28,244 nt of DNA, from contig JAFWQM010000091.1 in the NCBI GenBank assembly GCA_017509065.1, positions 1 through 28,244 on the forward strand. Reading direction: 5' to 3'. The notes below the pieces were generated by a model. The model saw only the letters and a list, made by a program, of their open reading frames with translations, had not been told where the DNA came from and ran no database searches. Below, piece after piece: positions 1-6,596 of the stretch. This DNA comes from Clostridia bacterium. GTDB lineage: Bacteria > Bacillota_A > Clostridia > Christensenellales > Aristaeellaceae. Each line of letters opens with the position of its first letter. Position 1 is the first letter of the stretch. Position numbers and translations under genes: made by a program.

Positions 1-262
1 GGAAGCCGGCAAGAAGTACTTCTCCGTGGCTTCCGGCGGCGGCACCGGCCGCACCCTGCATCCCGACAACATGGCCGCCGGCCCCGCCTCCTACGGCATG
101 ACCGACACCATGGGCCGCATGCACTCCGACGCCCAGTTCGCCGGCTCCTCCTCCGTGCCTGCCCACGTGGAAATGATGGGCTTCCTGGGCGCTGGCAACA
201 ACCCCATGGTGGGCATGACCGTGGCCGTGGCCGTGGCTGTGCAGCAGGCCATGAACAAGTAA
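1..262 (+). CDS. C-terminal end of an unidentified, probably highly expressed protein
   Basis: The reading frame is open from the first base of the window and ends at TAA 260-262, leaving about 86 residues of the C-terminus; the start lies upstream. Visible features are a glycine stretch (SGGGTGRTLHPDN), a His/Asp-containing segment (MGRMHSDAQFAGSSS), PAHVEMMGF, and a hydrophobic alanine/valine tail around GNNPMVGMTVAVAVAVQQ. I do not recognise the family. Codons are almost uniformly C-ending (GCC, GGC, AAC, TCC, CTG), much more biased than in most neighbours, which usually marks abundant proteins such as core metabolic enzymes. A terminator follows at once, so this is the last gene of its transcript. 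The GTG at 26 lies inside the gene and is not a start. Confidence 0.8.
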   Translation, partial: EAGKKYFSVASGGGTGRTLHPDNMAAGPASYGMTDTMGRMHSDAQFAGSSSVPAHVEMMGFLGAGNNPMVGMTVAVAVAVQQAMNK

Positions 263-279
263 CTTATCAAAAACACACG

Positions 280-311
280 GCTCCCGAGGGTGACTTCGGG
301 AGCGCTTTTTC
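280..311 (+). terminator. Intrinsic terminator of the first gene
   Basis: A 10-bp stem (280-289 with 294-303, one G-T pair) closes a 4-nt loop and is followed by GC and a run of five T at 306-310. It begins 17 nt after the stop codon. Confidence 0.9.
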
Positions 312-315
312 TTAC

Positions 316-424
316 AGAGCGGAGAGTGAAAAGTGAAGAGTTGAAAGTTAATATGAAATCGTGTTTATCACAAAAGAATCCTATTGATTGACTATATAAA
401 TCTCAACTCTCCGCTCTCAACTCT
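316..424 (+). repeat. Small inverted-repeat element, MITE-like
   Basis: About 109 nt of AT-rich, purine/pyrimidine-patterned sequence lies between the terminator and the next ribosome binding site. A perfect 12-bp inverted repeat joins 316-327 (AGAGCGGAGAGT) and 406-417. AGAGTTGA at 337-344 also pairs with TCAACTCT, which occurs twice (403-410 and 417-424). Base composition differs sharply from the flanking GC-rich genes. It carries no ORF. Whether it is mobile or simply a genome-wide intergenic repeat cannot be told from one copy. Confidence 0.5.
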
Positions 425-439
425 AATCCGGAGGTTTCT

Positions 440-916
440 ATGGATCACGCGGCAGAAGCAAAGCGCCTTTTTCTGGAGGGCTACAACTGCGCCCAGGCGG
501 TGTTCTGCGCCTTTTGCGATCTGACGGGCATGGACATCGACGCGGCGGCGCGGCTGTCCTCCTCCTTCGGCGGGGGCATGGGCAGGCTTAGGGAGGTGTG
601 CGGCACGGTCAGCGGCGCGCTGCTGGCTCTGGGCATCCTGCGGGGGTACGACGATCCCAAGGACCCCGAGCAGAAAAAGGCCCATTACGCGCTGGTACAG
701 GAATACGCCCGGCGCTTCCGGGAAAAGAACGAAACCATTGTCTGCCGGGAACTGCTCAGGGATGTGCCCGTCACCCCTGGCGGCGTGCCGGAAGAAAGAA
801 CGCCGGAGTTTTATGCCCGCCGCCCCTGCCCGCGGCTGGCGGAGGAAGCGGCGGCGATCCTGGATGAAATGCTGGCGGAAACGCAGGCGATCGAAGAGAA
901 GGAGGAAAAACCATGA
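440..916 (+). CDS. C_GCAxxG_C_C family (putative redox-active) protein
   Basis: A 158-residue soluble protein. The N-terminal NCAQAV motif, the central glycine-rich block ending in REVCGTVSGALLALGI, a third cysteine in IVCREL and a fourth in RPCPRL reproduce the cysteine spacing of the C_GCAxxG_C_C family (TIGR01909/PF09719). The usual GCA is CGT here. Members are small cytoplasmic proteins with conserved cysteines, suspected to be redox-active or metal-binding; no reaction is firmly established. The start ATG follows CGGAGG (429-434) at 5 nt. The stop overlaps the start of the next gene (ATGA, 913-916), so the two are translationally coupled. The gene lies directly behind the small inverted-repeat element. 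Confidence 0.85.
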   Translation: MDHAAEAKRLFLEGYNCAQAVFCAFCDLTGMDIDAAARLSSSFGGGMGRLREVCGTVSGALLALGILRGYDDPKDPEQKKAHYALVQEYARRFREKNETIVCRELLRDVPVTPGGVPEERTPEFYARRPCPRLAEEAAAILDEMLAETQAIEEKEEKP

Positions 917-1200
917 TCCGTCATATCGTACTGTTCAAAATCAAAGATGAATATAAGGAAGAAATCCCGCAGCTGGTAAAGAATTTTTATGGCATGAAGG
1001 GAAAAATCGAAGGCATGCTGGACCTGGAAGCGGGGCAGGACGTGCTGCACAGCGAACGATCCTACGACCTGGCGCTGATCACCGTGTTTGACGGCATGGA
1101 TTCCTTCCAGGCGTATCAGACCCATCCGGTGCATTTGCCGGTGAAAAAGCGGATGCACGAGGTGCGCAGCGCGTCGGTGGCCTGCGATTTTGAATTTTGA
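913..1200 (+). CDS. Dabb (stress-responsive alpha/beta-barrel) domain protein
   Basis: A 95-residue protein filling one Dabb domain (PF07876): it opens with MIRHIVLFKIKDE, the usual first beta strand, followed by an amphipathic helix, a central DLALITVFDGMDSFQAYQ segment and the YQTHPVHL-to-helix motif near residues 68-80. Dabb domains are ferredoxin-like dimeric folds found in bacterial and plant stress proteins and in some polyketide cyclases; the role of the short stand-alone bacterial members is unknown. It overlaps the preceding C_GCAxxG_C_C gene by 4 nt, with AGGAGG-like sequence at 900-905. No convincing terminator was found after the stop. Confidence 0.88.
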   Translation: MIRHIVLFKIKDEYKEEIPQLVKNFYGMKGKIEGMLDLEAGQDVLHSERSYDLALITVFDGMDSFQAYQTHPVHLPVKKRMHEVRSASVACDFEF

Positions 1201-1326
1201 TCCCCGCGCAATACCGAAAAAAACAGTGTGTTGGTTTGCAAGCGGGCGTGGATTTTGGCAAAAATGAACGTTTTTTCAATATTTGCGGCGGCAGATGCGT
1301 AACCCTCATAAACCTGGAAAAAAAGA

Positions 1327-1355
1327 TTGACTTTTGACAATGCGGCAGTTATAAT
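1327..1355 (+). promoter_or_regulatory. Sigma-A type promoter for the polysaccharide control module
   Basis: TTGACT (1327-1332), 17 nt, TATAAT (1350-1355). It would give a 5' untranslated region of about 130 nt before the LCP gene. That leader (1362-1491) contains repeated TTGCTAT-like words and GC-rich palindromic segments near 1436-1460, but I could not match it to a known riboswitch. The rest of the 1201-1491 gap shows no gene. Confidence 0.7.
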
Positions 1356-1491
1356 AACTTTGTAGCAAAAGCGTGTTGCTATACGTGTTTTGCTATTGCT
1401 CACACGGTCGCTTGTTCGCTTCACGGTGATAAAAGCCGGCCGAAGCGCCGTCTTTTCCGGATAACGCGTACAGGAAAGCGGGGGTGATGCC

Positions 1492-2505
1492 TTGAGGAAA
1501 ACCTATCGGTTGCAAAAGCGGGATATCCTCGTCATCATGACGGTTGTGCTGTTGGTATTGGTGGGGCTGTACATGGGCGCGCAATGGCTGGAAAACGAAA
1601 ACGCGAACCCTGAGCCGCGCGGCGATTATCAGCTTCATTATGAGAACGAACAGCTGACCATAAACGGGCATACCTACCGGCAGCGGAAAAACCTGACCAC
1701 GATCCTTTTTATGGGTATCGATCAGGATGAAGATACCGAAGAATTACCATCGTACCTCAAGTATCTCAGCGGCGGTCAGGCGGACTTCCTGCGCTTGGTG
1801 GTGATCGATTCGTCAGAAAAAACCATCACGCAAATCGAGATCGACCGCGACACCATGACGCCCATTACCATGCTGGGCACCATGGGCGCGAAGCTGGGCT
1901 ACAGAACCGCGCAGATCTGCCTTTCCCACAGCTTCGGCGACGGACGGGAGCAAAGCTGCGAATTCACAGTAGAAGCCGTGTCCAACCTGCTGTACAATGT
2001 GCCCATCAAGTACTACGCCGCCATGAACCTGGACGGTATATCCGTCCTCAACGATATACTGGGCGGCGTGACGGTGACGCTGGAGGACGATTTTTCCCAT
2101 ATCGATCCCAGCATGACCAAGGGAACGACCATGACCCTGGTTGGCGGACAGGCGGAAGTCTTTGTCCGCAGCCGTATGAGCATGGCTGTGGGAACCAACG
2201 AAGCCCGCATGAAGCGTCAGCAGCAGTATGTGAGCCAGATGACGGAATTGCTCAATGGCAGGATCCACGAGAGCAGCGAGTTCATCGGCAGCCTGTTCGA
2301 TGAGCTTTCCCCTTATCTGTGCACGAATATGAGCCGCGCGCAGATGATGAATGAAGCGTGGTTATCGAAAGACTATACCCGTCTTCCCCTGGCGTCGATT
2401 GACGGCGTCCATGAAACGGGAGACGACGGGTACATGCAGTTTCTGCCCGACGACGCTTCGCTGGAGCAAGCTATCCTGGATGTGTTCTACAAAAAAGTGA
2501 AGTGA
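1492..2505 (+). CDS. LytR-CpsA-Psr (LCP) family cell-wall polymer ligase
   Basis: A 337-residue type II membrane protein: short basic N-terminus, one membrane segment at about residues 11-33, then an extracellular LCP domain. Family landmarks are TTILFMGID near residue 67, the DRDTMTPI arginine/aspartate motif (equivalent to the usual SIPRDT), YYAAMNLDGISVLNDILGGV (the usual F/L-DG...DALGGV) and VRSRM...NEARMKRQQQYV (the usual YvRsR...R..RQ). LCP enzymes move lipid-linked glycopolymers onto peptidoglycan. The start is TTG at 1492, five bases after GGGGGTG; the nearby GTG and ATG are out of frame. It opens a module with a chain-length protein and BY-kinase, so attachment of an exopolysaccharide or capsule is the likely role. 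Confidence 0.85.
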   Translation: MRKTYRLQKRDILVIMTVVLLVLVGLYMGAQWLENENANPEPRGDYQLHYENEQLTINGHTYRQRKNLTTILFMGIDQDEDTEELPSYLKYLSGGQADFLRLVVIDSSEKTITQIEIDRDTMTPITMLGTMGAKLGYRTAQICLSHSFGDGREQSCEFTVEAVSNLLYNVPIKYYAAMNLDGISVLNDILGGVTVTLEDDFSHIDPSMTKGTTMTLVGGQAEVFVRSRMSMAVGTNEARMKRQQQYVSQMTELLNGRIHESSEFIGSLFDELSPYLCTNMSRAQMMNEAWLSKDYTRLPLASIDGVHETGDDGYMQFLPDDASLEQAILDVFYKKVK

Positions 2506-2551
2506 AGCCCCAAGGGGTTTTTACTGATACCTGCGGCGGCGAAGCCGCCCG
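2506..2551 (+). other. Two short hairpins between the LCP gene and the next gene
   Basis: AAGCCCCAAGGGGTTTTT directly after the LCP stop is terminator-like but has only a 4-bp GC core. It is followed by a 6-bp GGCGGC/GCCGCC stem (2535-2540 with 2544-2549) without a T tract. Partial termination or mRNA end protection is possible. Confidence 0.4.
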
Positions 2552-2574
2552 CCTGTATGAAAGGAGAAAAAAAC

Positions 2575-3159
2575 ATGAAAAAACTGATTAGCATCATTCT
2601 CGTCCTGGTGTTGAGCCTTGCCGCCGTCTCCGCGTTAGCAAGTCCCGTCGGGCTGGATATCCTCACGATCGACGGCTCCAAAATCAAAGCGCTGACTGAA
2701 GGCGTAAAATTTGAAGAAAAGATTTCTCAGCCGAGCATCGATCTGGCGAATGCCATCACGGTTGGGTCGCCCGTGACCATCATTTACGTGGGCGGTGATG
2801 GCAAAGAAATCGGTAATCCCGAGTCGGGCAATCAGCTGAGCACTTTCTGCATCACGCCCCTGCCCCAGTATGACCGTGCGGAGGATGCGGCCGAAGGACC
2901 CGCGAAATTTGAAATCCCCGTGAGCGCGTATACCGCGGGCTATCTCAAGGAACACCTGGAGAAGAAGGATCTGGTTGTTTACTTCGTTTTCCAGGACGGA
3001 GACATTATCTATAAGTATGAGCTGAGCGACATGTCTGTCGTTACGAAGGATGACGGCACGAATGCTTTCGCTTTCTCTATTCCCGATCCGGTAGCGAAGG
3101 CAGCCGCGGATAAACCTCTCACCCTGGAGTTTGACATCCGCGTGAAGAAAGCGGAATAA
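2575..3159 (+). CDS. Exported protein of unknown function
   Basis: A 194-residue protein with a clear signal peptide (MKKLISIILVLVLSLAAVSALA, cleavage predicted after residue 22 or so) and no lipobox. The mature part is beta-rich and acidic, without recognisable domain motifs; it has a single cysteine and no further membrane segment. I chose ATG 2575 because AAAGGAG lies 8-14 nt upstream; an in-frame ATG at 2557 would start before that site. It sits between the LCP gene and the chain-length gene, closed by two strong hairpins, so it probably acts outside the membrane with the polymer machinery. That is inference from position only. Confidence 0.75.
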   Translation: MKKLISIILVLVLSLAAVSALASPVGLDILTIDGSKIKALTEGVKFEEKISQPSIDLANAITVGSPVTIIYVGGDGKEIGNPESGNQLSTFCITPLPQYDRAEDAAEGPAKFEIPVSAYTAGYLKEHLEKKDLVVYFVFQDGDIIYKYELSDMSVVTKDDGTNAFAFSIPDPVAKAAADKPLTLEFDIRVKKAE

Positions 3160-3200
3160 AAGCGGAGGGTTTTCCCGGCCGCGGCCGAGGAAAACGCATT

Positions 3201-3240
3201 CGGGGAATGGGAGTGGGTTCCCGCTTCCGTTCCCCGTTTT
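3201..3240 (+). terminator. Strong intrinsic terminator inside the polysaccharide module
   Basis: A 17-bp stem (3201-3217 with 3220-3236, three G-T pairs) is followed by TTTT and a second short T run. Just upstream another stable hairpin (3169-3175 with 3089-equivalent strand 3189-3195, extended inward by GGCC/GGCC) carries no T tract. Transcripts entering the downstream Wzz and kinase genes must read through it or begin after it; I saw no good promoter between 3241 and 3283. Confidence 0.8.
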
Positions 3241-3283
3241 CCCGTTTAGCCATCCAACCTGAGTTGAGATCGGAGATAGAAAT

Positions 3284-4069
3284 ATGTCAGAACCACTAAA
3301 GACGCGGAACGGTATTTCGCCGGCGGCGCCTTCAGCCCTGCGGCAGCCCAATAATGTACAGACGATCGATCTGGTGGATCTTTTCTATCGGATGCTGGAC
3401 AATTGGAAGCTGATCGTATGCCTGGCATTGGTGTTCGCCGTTGCTTTCGGTGTTTATACCACTTATTTCGTTACGCCTCTATATCGTGCCACCTCGATCA
3501 TCTATGTATTGAATACCGATTCTATCATCAATGTGTCGTCCCTGCAGTTGGGCAGTCAATTGACCAGCGATTATAAAAAGGTATTTGACCTGTGGGAGGT
3601 TCACGAGGAGGTTTTATCCAATCTCAACCTGGATTATTCTTACGGCAAGATGAAAGGCATGCTGACGGTAACGAACACTTCCGGTACCCGGATGCTGGAT
3701 ATTTCCGTCACGTCATCTTCCCCCCAAGAGGCGGCCGACATTGCTAACGAATATGCCAAGGTTGTCAGCGAGTACATTCACGAAACCATGGGTGTGGATA
3801 AGCCGAGCATCATGTCCGTGGCTTTGGTACCGACCAATCCCGTCAGTCCCAACAGGGTCAGGAATATCACTATGGGCTTTGCCCTTGGCGCCGCGCTGGC
3901 TGCCGGTATTGTGTTTTTGCGCTACATGATGGACGATAAGCTGAAAACATCCGAAGATATCCGTGACTTTGCAGGTCTCGCCACACTGGCCGTGGTGCCG
4001 ATCGAGGACAGCGAGAACGCGGATTTCAAGTCCGATAAAAAGAAGAAAATTCAAAGGAGGAAGACATGA
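3284..4069 (+). CDS. Wzz/YveK-type polysaccharide chain-length protein, BY-kinase modulator
   Basis: A 261-residue membrane protein with the Wzz topology: a cytoplasmic N-terminus, a first membrane segment at about 41-62 (NWKLIVCLALVFAVAFGV), an extracellular loop that begins YRATSIIYVLN, the family PTNPVSPNRVRN proline motif before a second membrane segment at about 193-215, and a short basic cytoplasmic tail (KKKKIQRRKT). In Firmicutes this adaptor activates a separate BY-kinase and controls polymer length. A GGAG lies 8-11 nt before the ATG. The stop overlaps the kinase start (ATGA 4066-4069), and the Lys/Arg tail is the part expected to contact the kinase. Confidence 0.9.
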   Translation: MSEPLKTRNGISPAAPSALRQPNNVQTIDLVDLFYRMLDNWKLIVCLALVFAVAFGVYTTYFVTPLYRATSIIYVLNTDSIINVSSLQLGSQLTSDYKKVFDLWEVHEEVLSNLNLDYSYGKMKGMLTVTNTSGTRMLDISVTSSSPQEAADIANEYAKVVSEYIHETMGVDKPSIMSVALVPTNPVSPNRVRNITMGFALGAALAAGIVFLRYMMDDKLKTSEDIRDFAGLATLAVVPIEDSENADFKSDKKKKIQRRKT

Positions 4070-4797
4070 ACAATCTGTCTATCAATCTGTTTTCTCCTTT
4101 GAGCTATGCCGGGGCGGAAGCAGTGAACATGCTGTGCACCAACCTGTCTTTCTCCGGTGAAAACGTAAAAAAAATCCTGATAACCAGCTGCCATGCTGGC
4201 GAGGGCAAAAGCTATCTGTCCATGAATATCATGCGTACCATGGCAAAATTGGGCAAAAGCGTGGTGTTGGTGGACGCCGACTTGCGCCGGTCCACGATCG
4301 CGCAGAAATTCAGCGTTCAGTTTGCTTCGGGAGAACAGGCGGTGGGCCTGTCCCATTTCCTGGCGGGTATGGCGGATGAAGCCAGTGTGCTTTACGAAAC
4401 GAATATTCCCGGCGCTTACATGGTTCCTGTGGGCAGAAAGGTTTCCAACTCACTGCCGTTGCTCAACTCCCAGCGTTTCCAGCTGCTGCTGGACGATTTG
4501 GCCGGGCAGTTCGATTATGTGATCATTGACGCGCCGCCCATCGGCATGGTGATTGACGCCGCGCAAATCGCCAAATTCTGCGACGGCACCGTGCTGGTGG
4601 TTGGGTATAACACGGTTCGGCGTCAGGAATTGGTCGACGCCCGAGACCAGATCGCGCAAACCGGGTGCCCCATTTTAGGCGCGGTAATGAATATGACGGA
4701 ATACGATCATTTCCTCAGCAAAAAGTATTCTTATAAGTCCTACTATTCGCATTACGGTTATTATACGAAGGATGACGACACCAAGAAAAAGCAGTGA
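4066..4797 (+). CDS. CpsD/CapB-type bacterial tyrosine kinase (BY-kinase)
   Basis: A 243-residue cytoplasmic P-loop kinase. Walker A is SCHAGEGKS (41-49), Walker A' VVLVDADLRRS (66-76) and Walker B DYVIIDAPP (150-158), the three diagnostic BY-kinase motifs. The C-terminus holds the autophosphorylated tyrosine cluster: eight or so tyrosines in YSYKSYYSHYGYYTK. Together with the overlapping membrane adaptor upstream it forms the two-part Firmicutes arrangement (CapA/CapB, YveK/YveL), in which cycling of the tyrosine tail controls polymer export. No partner tyrosine phosphatase (CpsB/YwqE) and no glycosyltransferase follows; the unit ends at a terminator. Confidence 0.93.
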   Translation: MNNLSINLFSPLSYAGAEAVNMLCTNLSFSGENVKKILITSCHAGEGKSYLSMNIMRTMAKLGKSVVLVDADLRRSTIAQKFSVQFASGEQAVGLSHFLAGMADEASVLYETNIPGAYMVPVGRKVSNSLPLLNSQRFQLLLDDLAGQFDYVIIDAPPIGMVIDAAQIAKFCDGTVLVVGYNTVRRQELVDARDQIAQTGCPILGAVMNMTEYDHFLSKKYSYKSYYSHYGYYTKDDDTKKKQ

Positions 4798-4822
4798 TCC
4801 GACAGCAACAGCGGCATGAAGA

Positions 4823-4872
4823 GGCTGGCGCGGCCCTCCCGATCCGGGAAAGGGTGCAGCGCGGCCTTTTTT
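4823..4872 (+). terminator. Intrinsic terminator after the BY-kinase gene
   Basis: An imperfect branched stem pairs GGCTGG (4823 onward) with the strand ending GCGCGGCC (4866), contains an inner CCCTCCC/GGGAAAGGG helix, and is followed by TTTTTT at 4867-4872. It lies 26 nt after the stop. Confidence 0.75.
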
Positions 4873-4914
4873 GTTGAGATTTTCCTTGATGGTCCCGGCA
4901 GCCGAAAATGGTGG

Positions 4915-4943
4915 TTGTCGGGAAATGGAGGATTTGGTATAAT
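4915..4943 (+). promoter_or_regulatory. Promoter for the YgjV-type gene
   Basis: TTGTCG (4915-4920), 17 nt, TATAAT (4938-4943). The region between it and the start at 5074 contains no convincing gene. Confidence 0.65.
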
Positions 4944-5073
4944 GCAAACGATTAAAGGAATGGAGCATTTGCATTGAATGATCTGCGTCAGCCCGTTTTT
5001 TCGTTACCGCAATCAGCGGTGATCCGGAAAACATCGAGCTGGCAAAAGAACAGAAAGCAAGGAGATTACAGGA

Positions 5074-5700
5074 ATGGATACAAAGATCATCATTGAAATC
5101 ATTGGCTATATCGGTTCCGCGCTGGTGCTGATATCCATGCTGATGACCTCCGTTATCCGGCTGCGCGTCATCAATCTGACCGGCAGTGTCATTTTCGCGG
5201 TTTACGCGCTGATGATCCGCTCTTACCCAACCGCCATCATGAACTTCTGTCTTGCCGGGATCAACATCTATCATCTGCGGCGGCTGCTGATGGAGCAGAA
5301 ACAATATGATTTGATCCCCGTAGACACGCGGGACGGGTATTTTTCTTTTTTGATCCAGCACAGCGAAGCGGATATCCGCCAATGGTTTCCCGCGTTTTCG
5401 TCGCGGAATGTTTCGGCAGATCTGGCTCTTCTGGTGTGCTGCGATGGCAGCCCCGCATGTCTCTTTATGGGGAAACTGACGAAACATGGCGTGGTGGAGG
5501 TGGTGCTGGATTATGCGCTGCCGGTCTATCGCGATACCTCTGTGGGGCGCTTTTTATACCGCTGGCTCGCTCGGGAAGGATATTCTTCCCTTATTTTCCG
5601 GCAGGACGCCCCGATGCATACGCCGTATCTGGAAAAGATCGGATATCAGCAAAATGGGGAGGGCGATTATGTGCTGAACCTGTCGGATTTCCTACTTTGA
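5074..5700 (+). CDS. YgjV family membrane protein
   Basis: A 208-residue protein. Residues 5-75 hold three closely packed membrane segments with the YgjV pattern (IGYIGSALVLISMLM, LRVINLTGSVIFAVYALMI, PTAIMNFCLAGINIYHL). The remaining roughly 130 residues are soluble and end in a GNAT-like fold signature: VGRFLYRWLAREGYSSLIF followed by TPYLEKIGYQQ. This two-part architecture is common in YgjV-annotated proteins of Bacteroidetes and Firmicutes; no substrate is known. AAGGAG lies 9 nt before the ATG. It has its own promoter, so a link with the polysaccharide module is not implied. Confidence 0.8.
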   Translation: MDTKIIIEIIGYIGSALVLISMLMTSVIRLRVINLTGSVIFAVYALMIRSYPTAIMNFCLAGINIYHLRRLLMEQKQYDLIPVDTRDGYFSFLIQHSEADIRQWFPAFSSRNVSADLALLVCCDGSPACLFMGKLTKHGVVEVVLDYALPVYRDTSVGRFLYRWLAREGYSSLIFRQDAPMHTPYLEKIGYQQNGEGDYVLNLSDFLL

Positions 5701-5822
5701 GCAGCGCGCGCTGGTGGTTAGTACGATCCGCTTCTGCCTGACCTGGATAAAGGATGCAGGGAAAATAGAAGCGTCGCGCGGCCCTTGTCCCCGTTTGACA
5801 GAATCAATAGAGGGATCATACG

Positions 5823-6500
5823 ATGTGCGGACGTTTTTTTATTGACGAAGAAGACGGCGAATTGCTTGCCGCCATGATCGAAGAAGCGGCCAGGCGGCAG
5901 CAGGCGATCATGGGCGAAAGCACGATTGCCAAAGGCGAAGTGTTCCCCTCCGCGATGGTTGCGGCGTTAGCCATGGGGAGGGATGGAAAAATCGGCGCGT
6001 TTCCCTTTCAGTGGGGATTCCATCGGGCCGATCACAAGGGCCTGATCATCAATACCCGCAGCGAAACGGCGCTGGAAAAACTCACATTCCGCACCTCCAT
6101 GCTGGAACGCCGCTGCCTGATCCCCTGTTCCTGGTATTTTGAATGGGAAACGCGGGACGGCCAGGAAAACATGCTGGACGGTATTTCTTCCCTGCAGATC
6201 CAGCGGGAAAACCTTTCCAGGGGGCGGCCCCGCAACATACAGAAAATCAAATACGCCATTCGTCCCAAACGCAAAGGGCTCATGTATTTAGCGGCGATTT
6301 ATCGCTATGAAGAAACGCAAAAGCTTCCTGTCCTTTCTATCCTGACGAGGGAAGCCACAGAAGAAATCGCCTTTATTCATGACCGGATGCCCGTCATTTT
6401 CACCGAAAACACCGGGGCCGAGTGGCTGAATCGGGCCGCTGATCCCCGCGCTGTGCTGAATGACTGTGAAAAAGAAATGGTTTACACAACACATCCATAA
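5823..6500 (+). CDS. SRAP domain protein (YedK/HMCES family)
   Basis: A 225-residue protein covering one SRAP domain. The catalytic cysteine follows the initiator (MCGRFF), and the other active-site elements are present: the asparagine of NTRSET near residue 77, the glutamate of SWYFEWE near 105 and the histidine of IHDRMPVIF near 190. SRAP proteins form a covalent thiazolidine cross-link through Cys2 with abasic sites in single-stranded DNA, protecting stalled forks. A lysine/arginine-rich insert at about 118-145 probably contacts DNA. A GAGGG lies about 8 nt before the ATG. The gene converges with ileS across a shared bidirectional terminator. Confidence 0.92.
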   Translation: MCGRFFIDEEDGELLAAMIEEAARRQQAIMGESTIAKGEVFPSAMVAALAMGRDGKIGAFPFQWGFHRADHKGLIINTRSETALEKLTFRTSMLERRCLIPCSWYFEWETRDGQENMLDGISSLQIQRENLSRGRPRNIQKIKYAIRPKRKGLMYLAAIYRYEETQKLPVLSILTREATEEIAFIHDRMPVIFTENTGAEWLNRAADPRAVLNDCEKEMVYTTHP

Positions 6501-6539
6501 GACAGGGGAAAACGGGTTTCGTTTCATCCTCAATGAAAC

Positions 6540-6577
6540 AGCGCCCGGCTGGGAAAGAATCCTTCCAGCCGGGCGCT
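6540..6577. terminator. Bidirectional terminator between the SRAP gene and ileS
   Basis: A 13-bp GC-rich stem (6540-6552 with 6565-6577) sits between two convergent genes. T-rich sequence follows on both strands (TGCTTC... on +, TGTTTCATT on -), though neither tract is a pure T run. Confidence 0.75.
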
Positions 6578-6596
6578 TGCTTCATATTTGCCTTGT

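Noticed and set aside
4982..5120. Protein-like frame (TAISGDPENIELAKEQKARR) upstream of the YgjV gene
   Set aside because: It looks coding in composition but has no start codon after the stop at 4979 and ends inside the YgjV gene; at most a gene remnant, too short to claim.
5795..5822. TTGACA before the SRAP gene as a promoter
   Set aside because: The -35 box is perfect but no acceptable -10 box lies at 15-19 nt; it would place the RNA start inside the gene.
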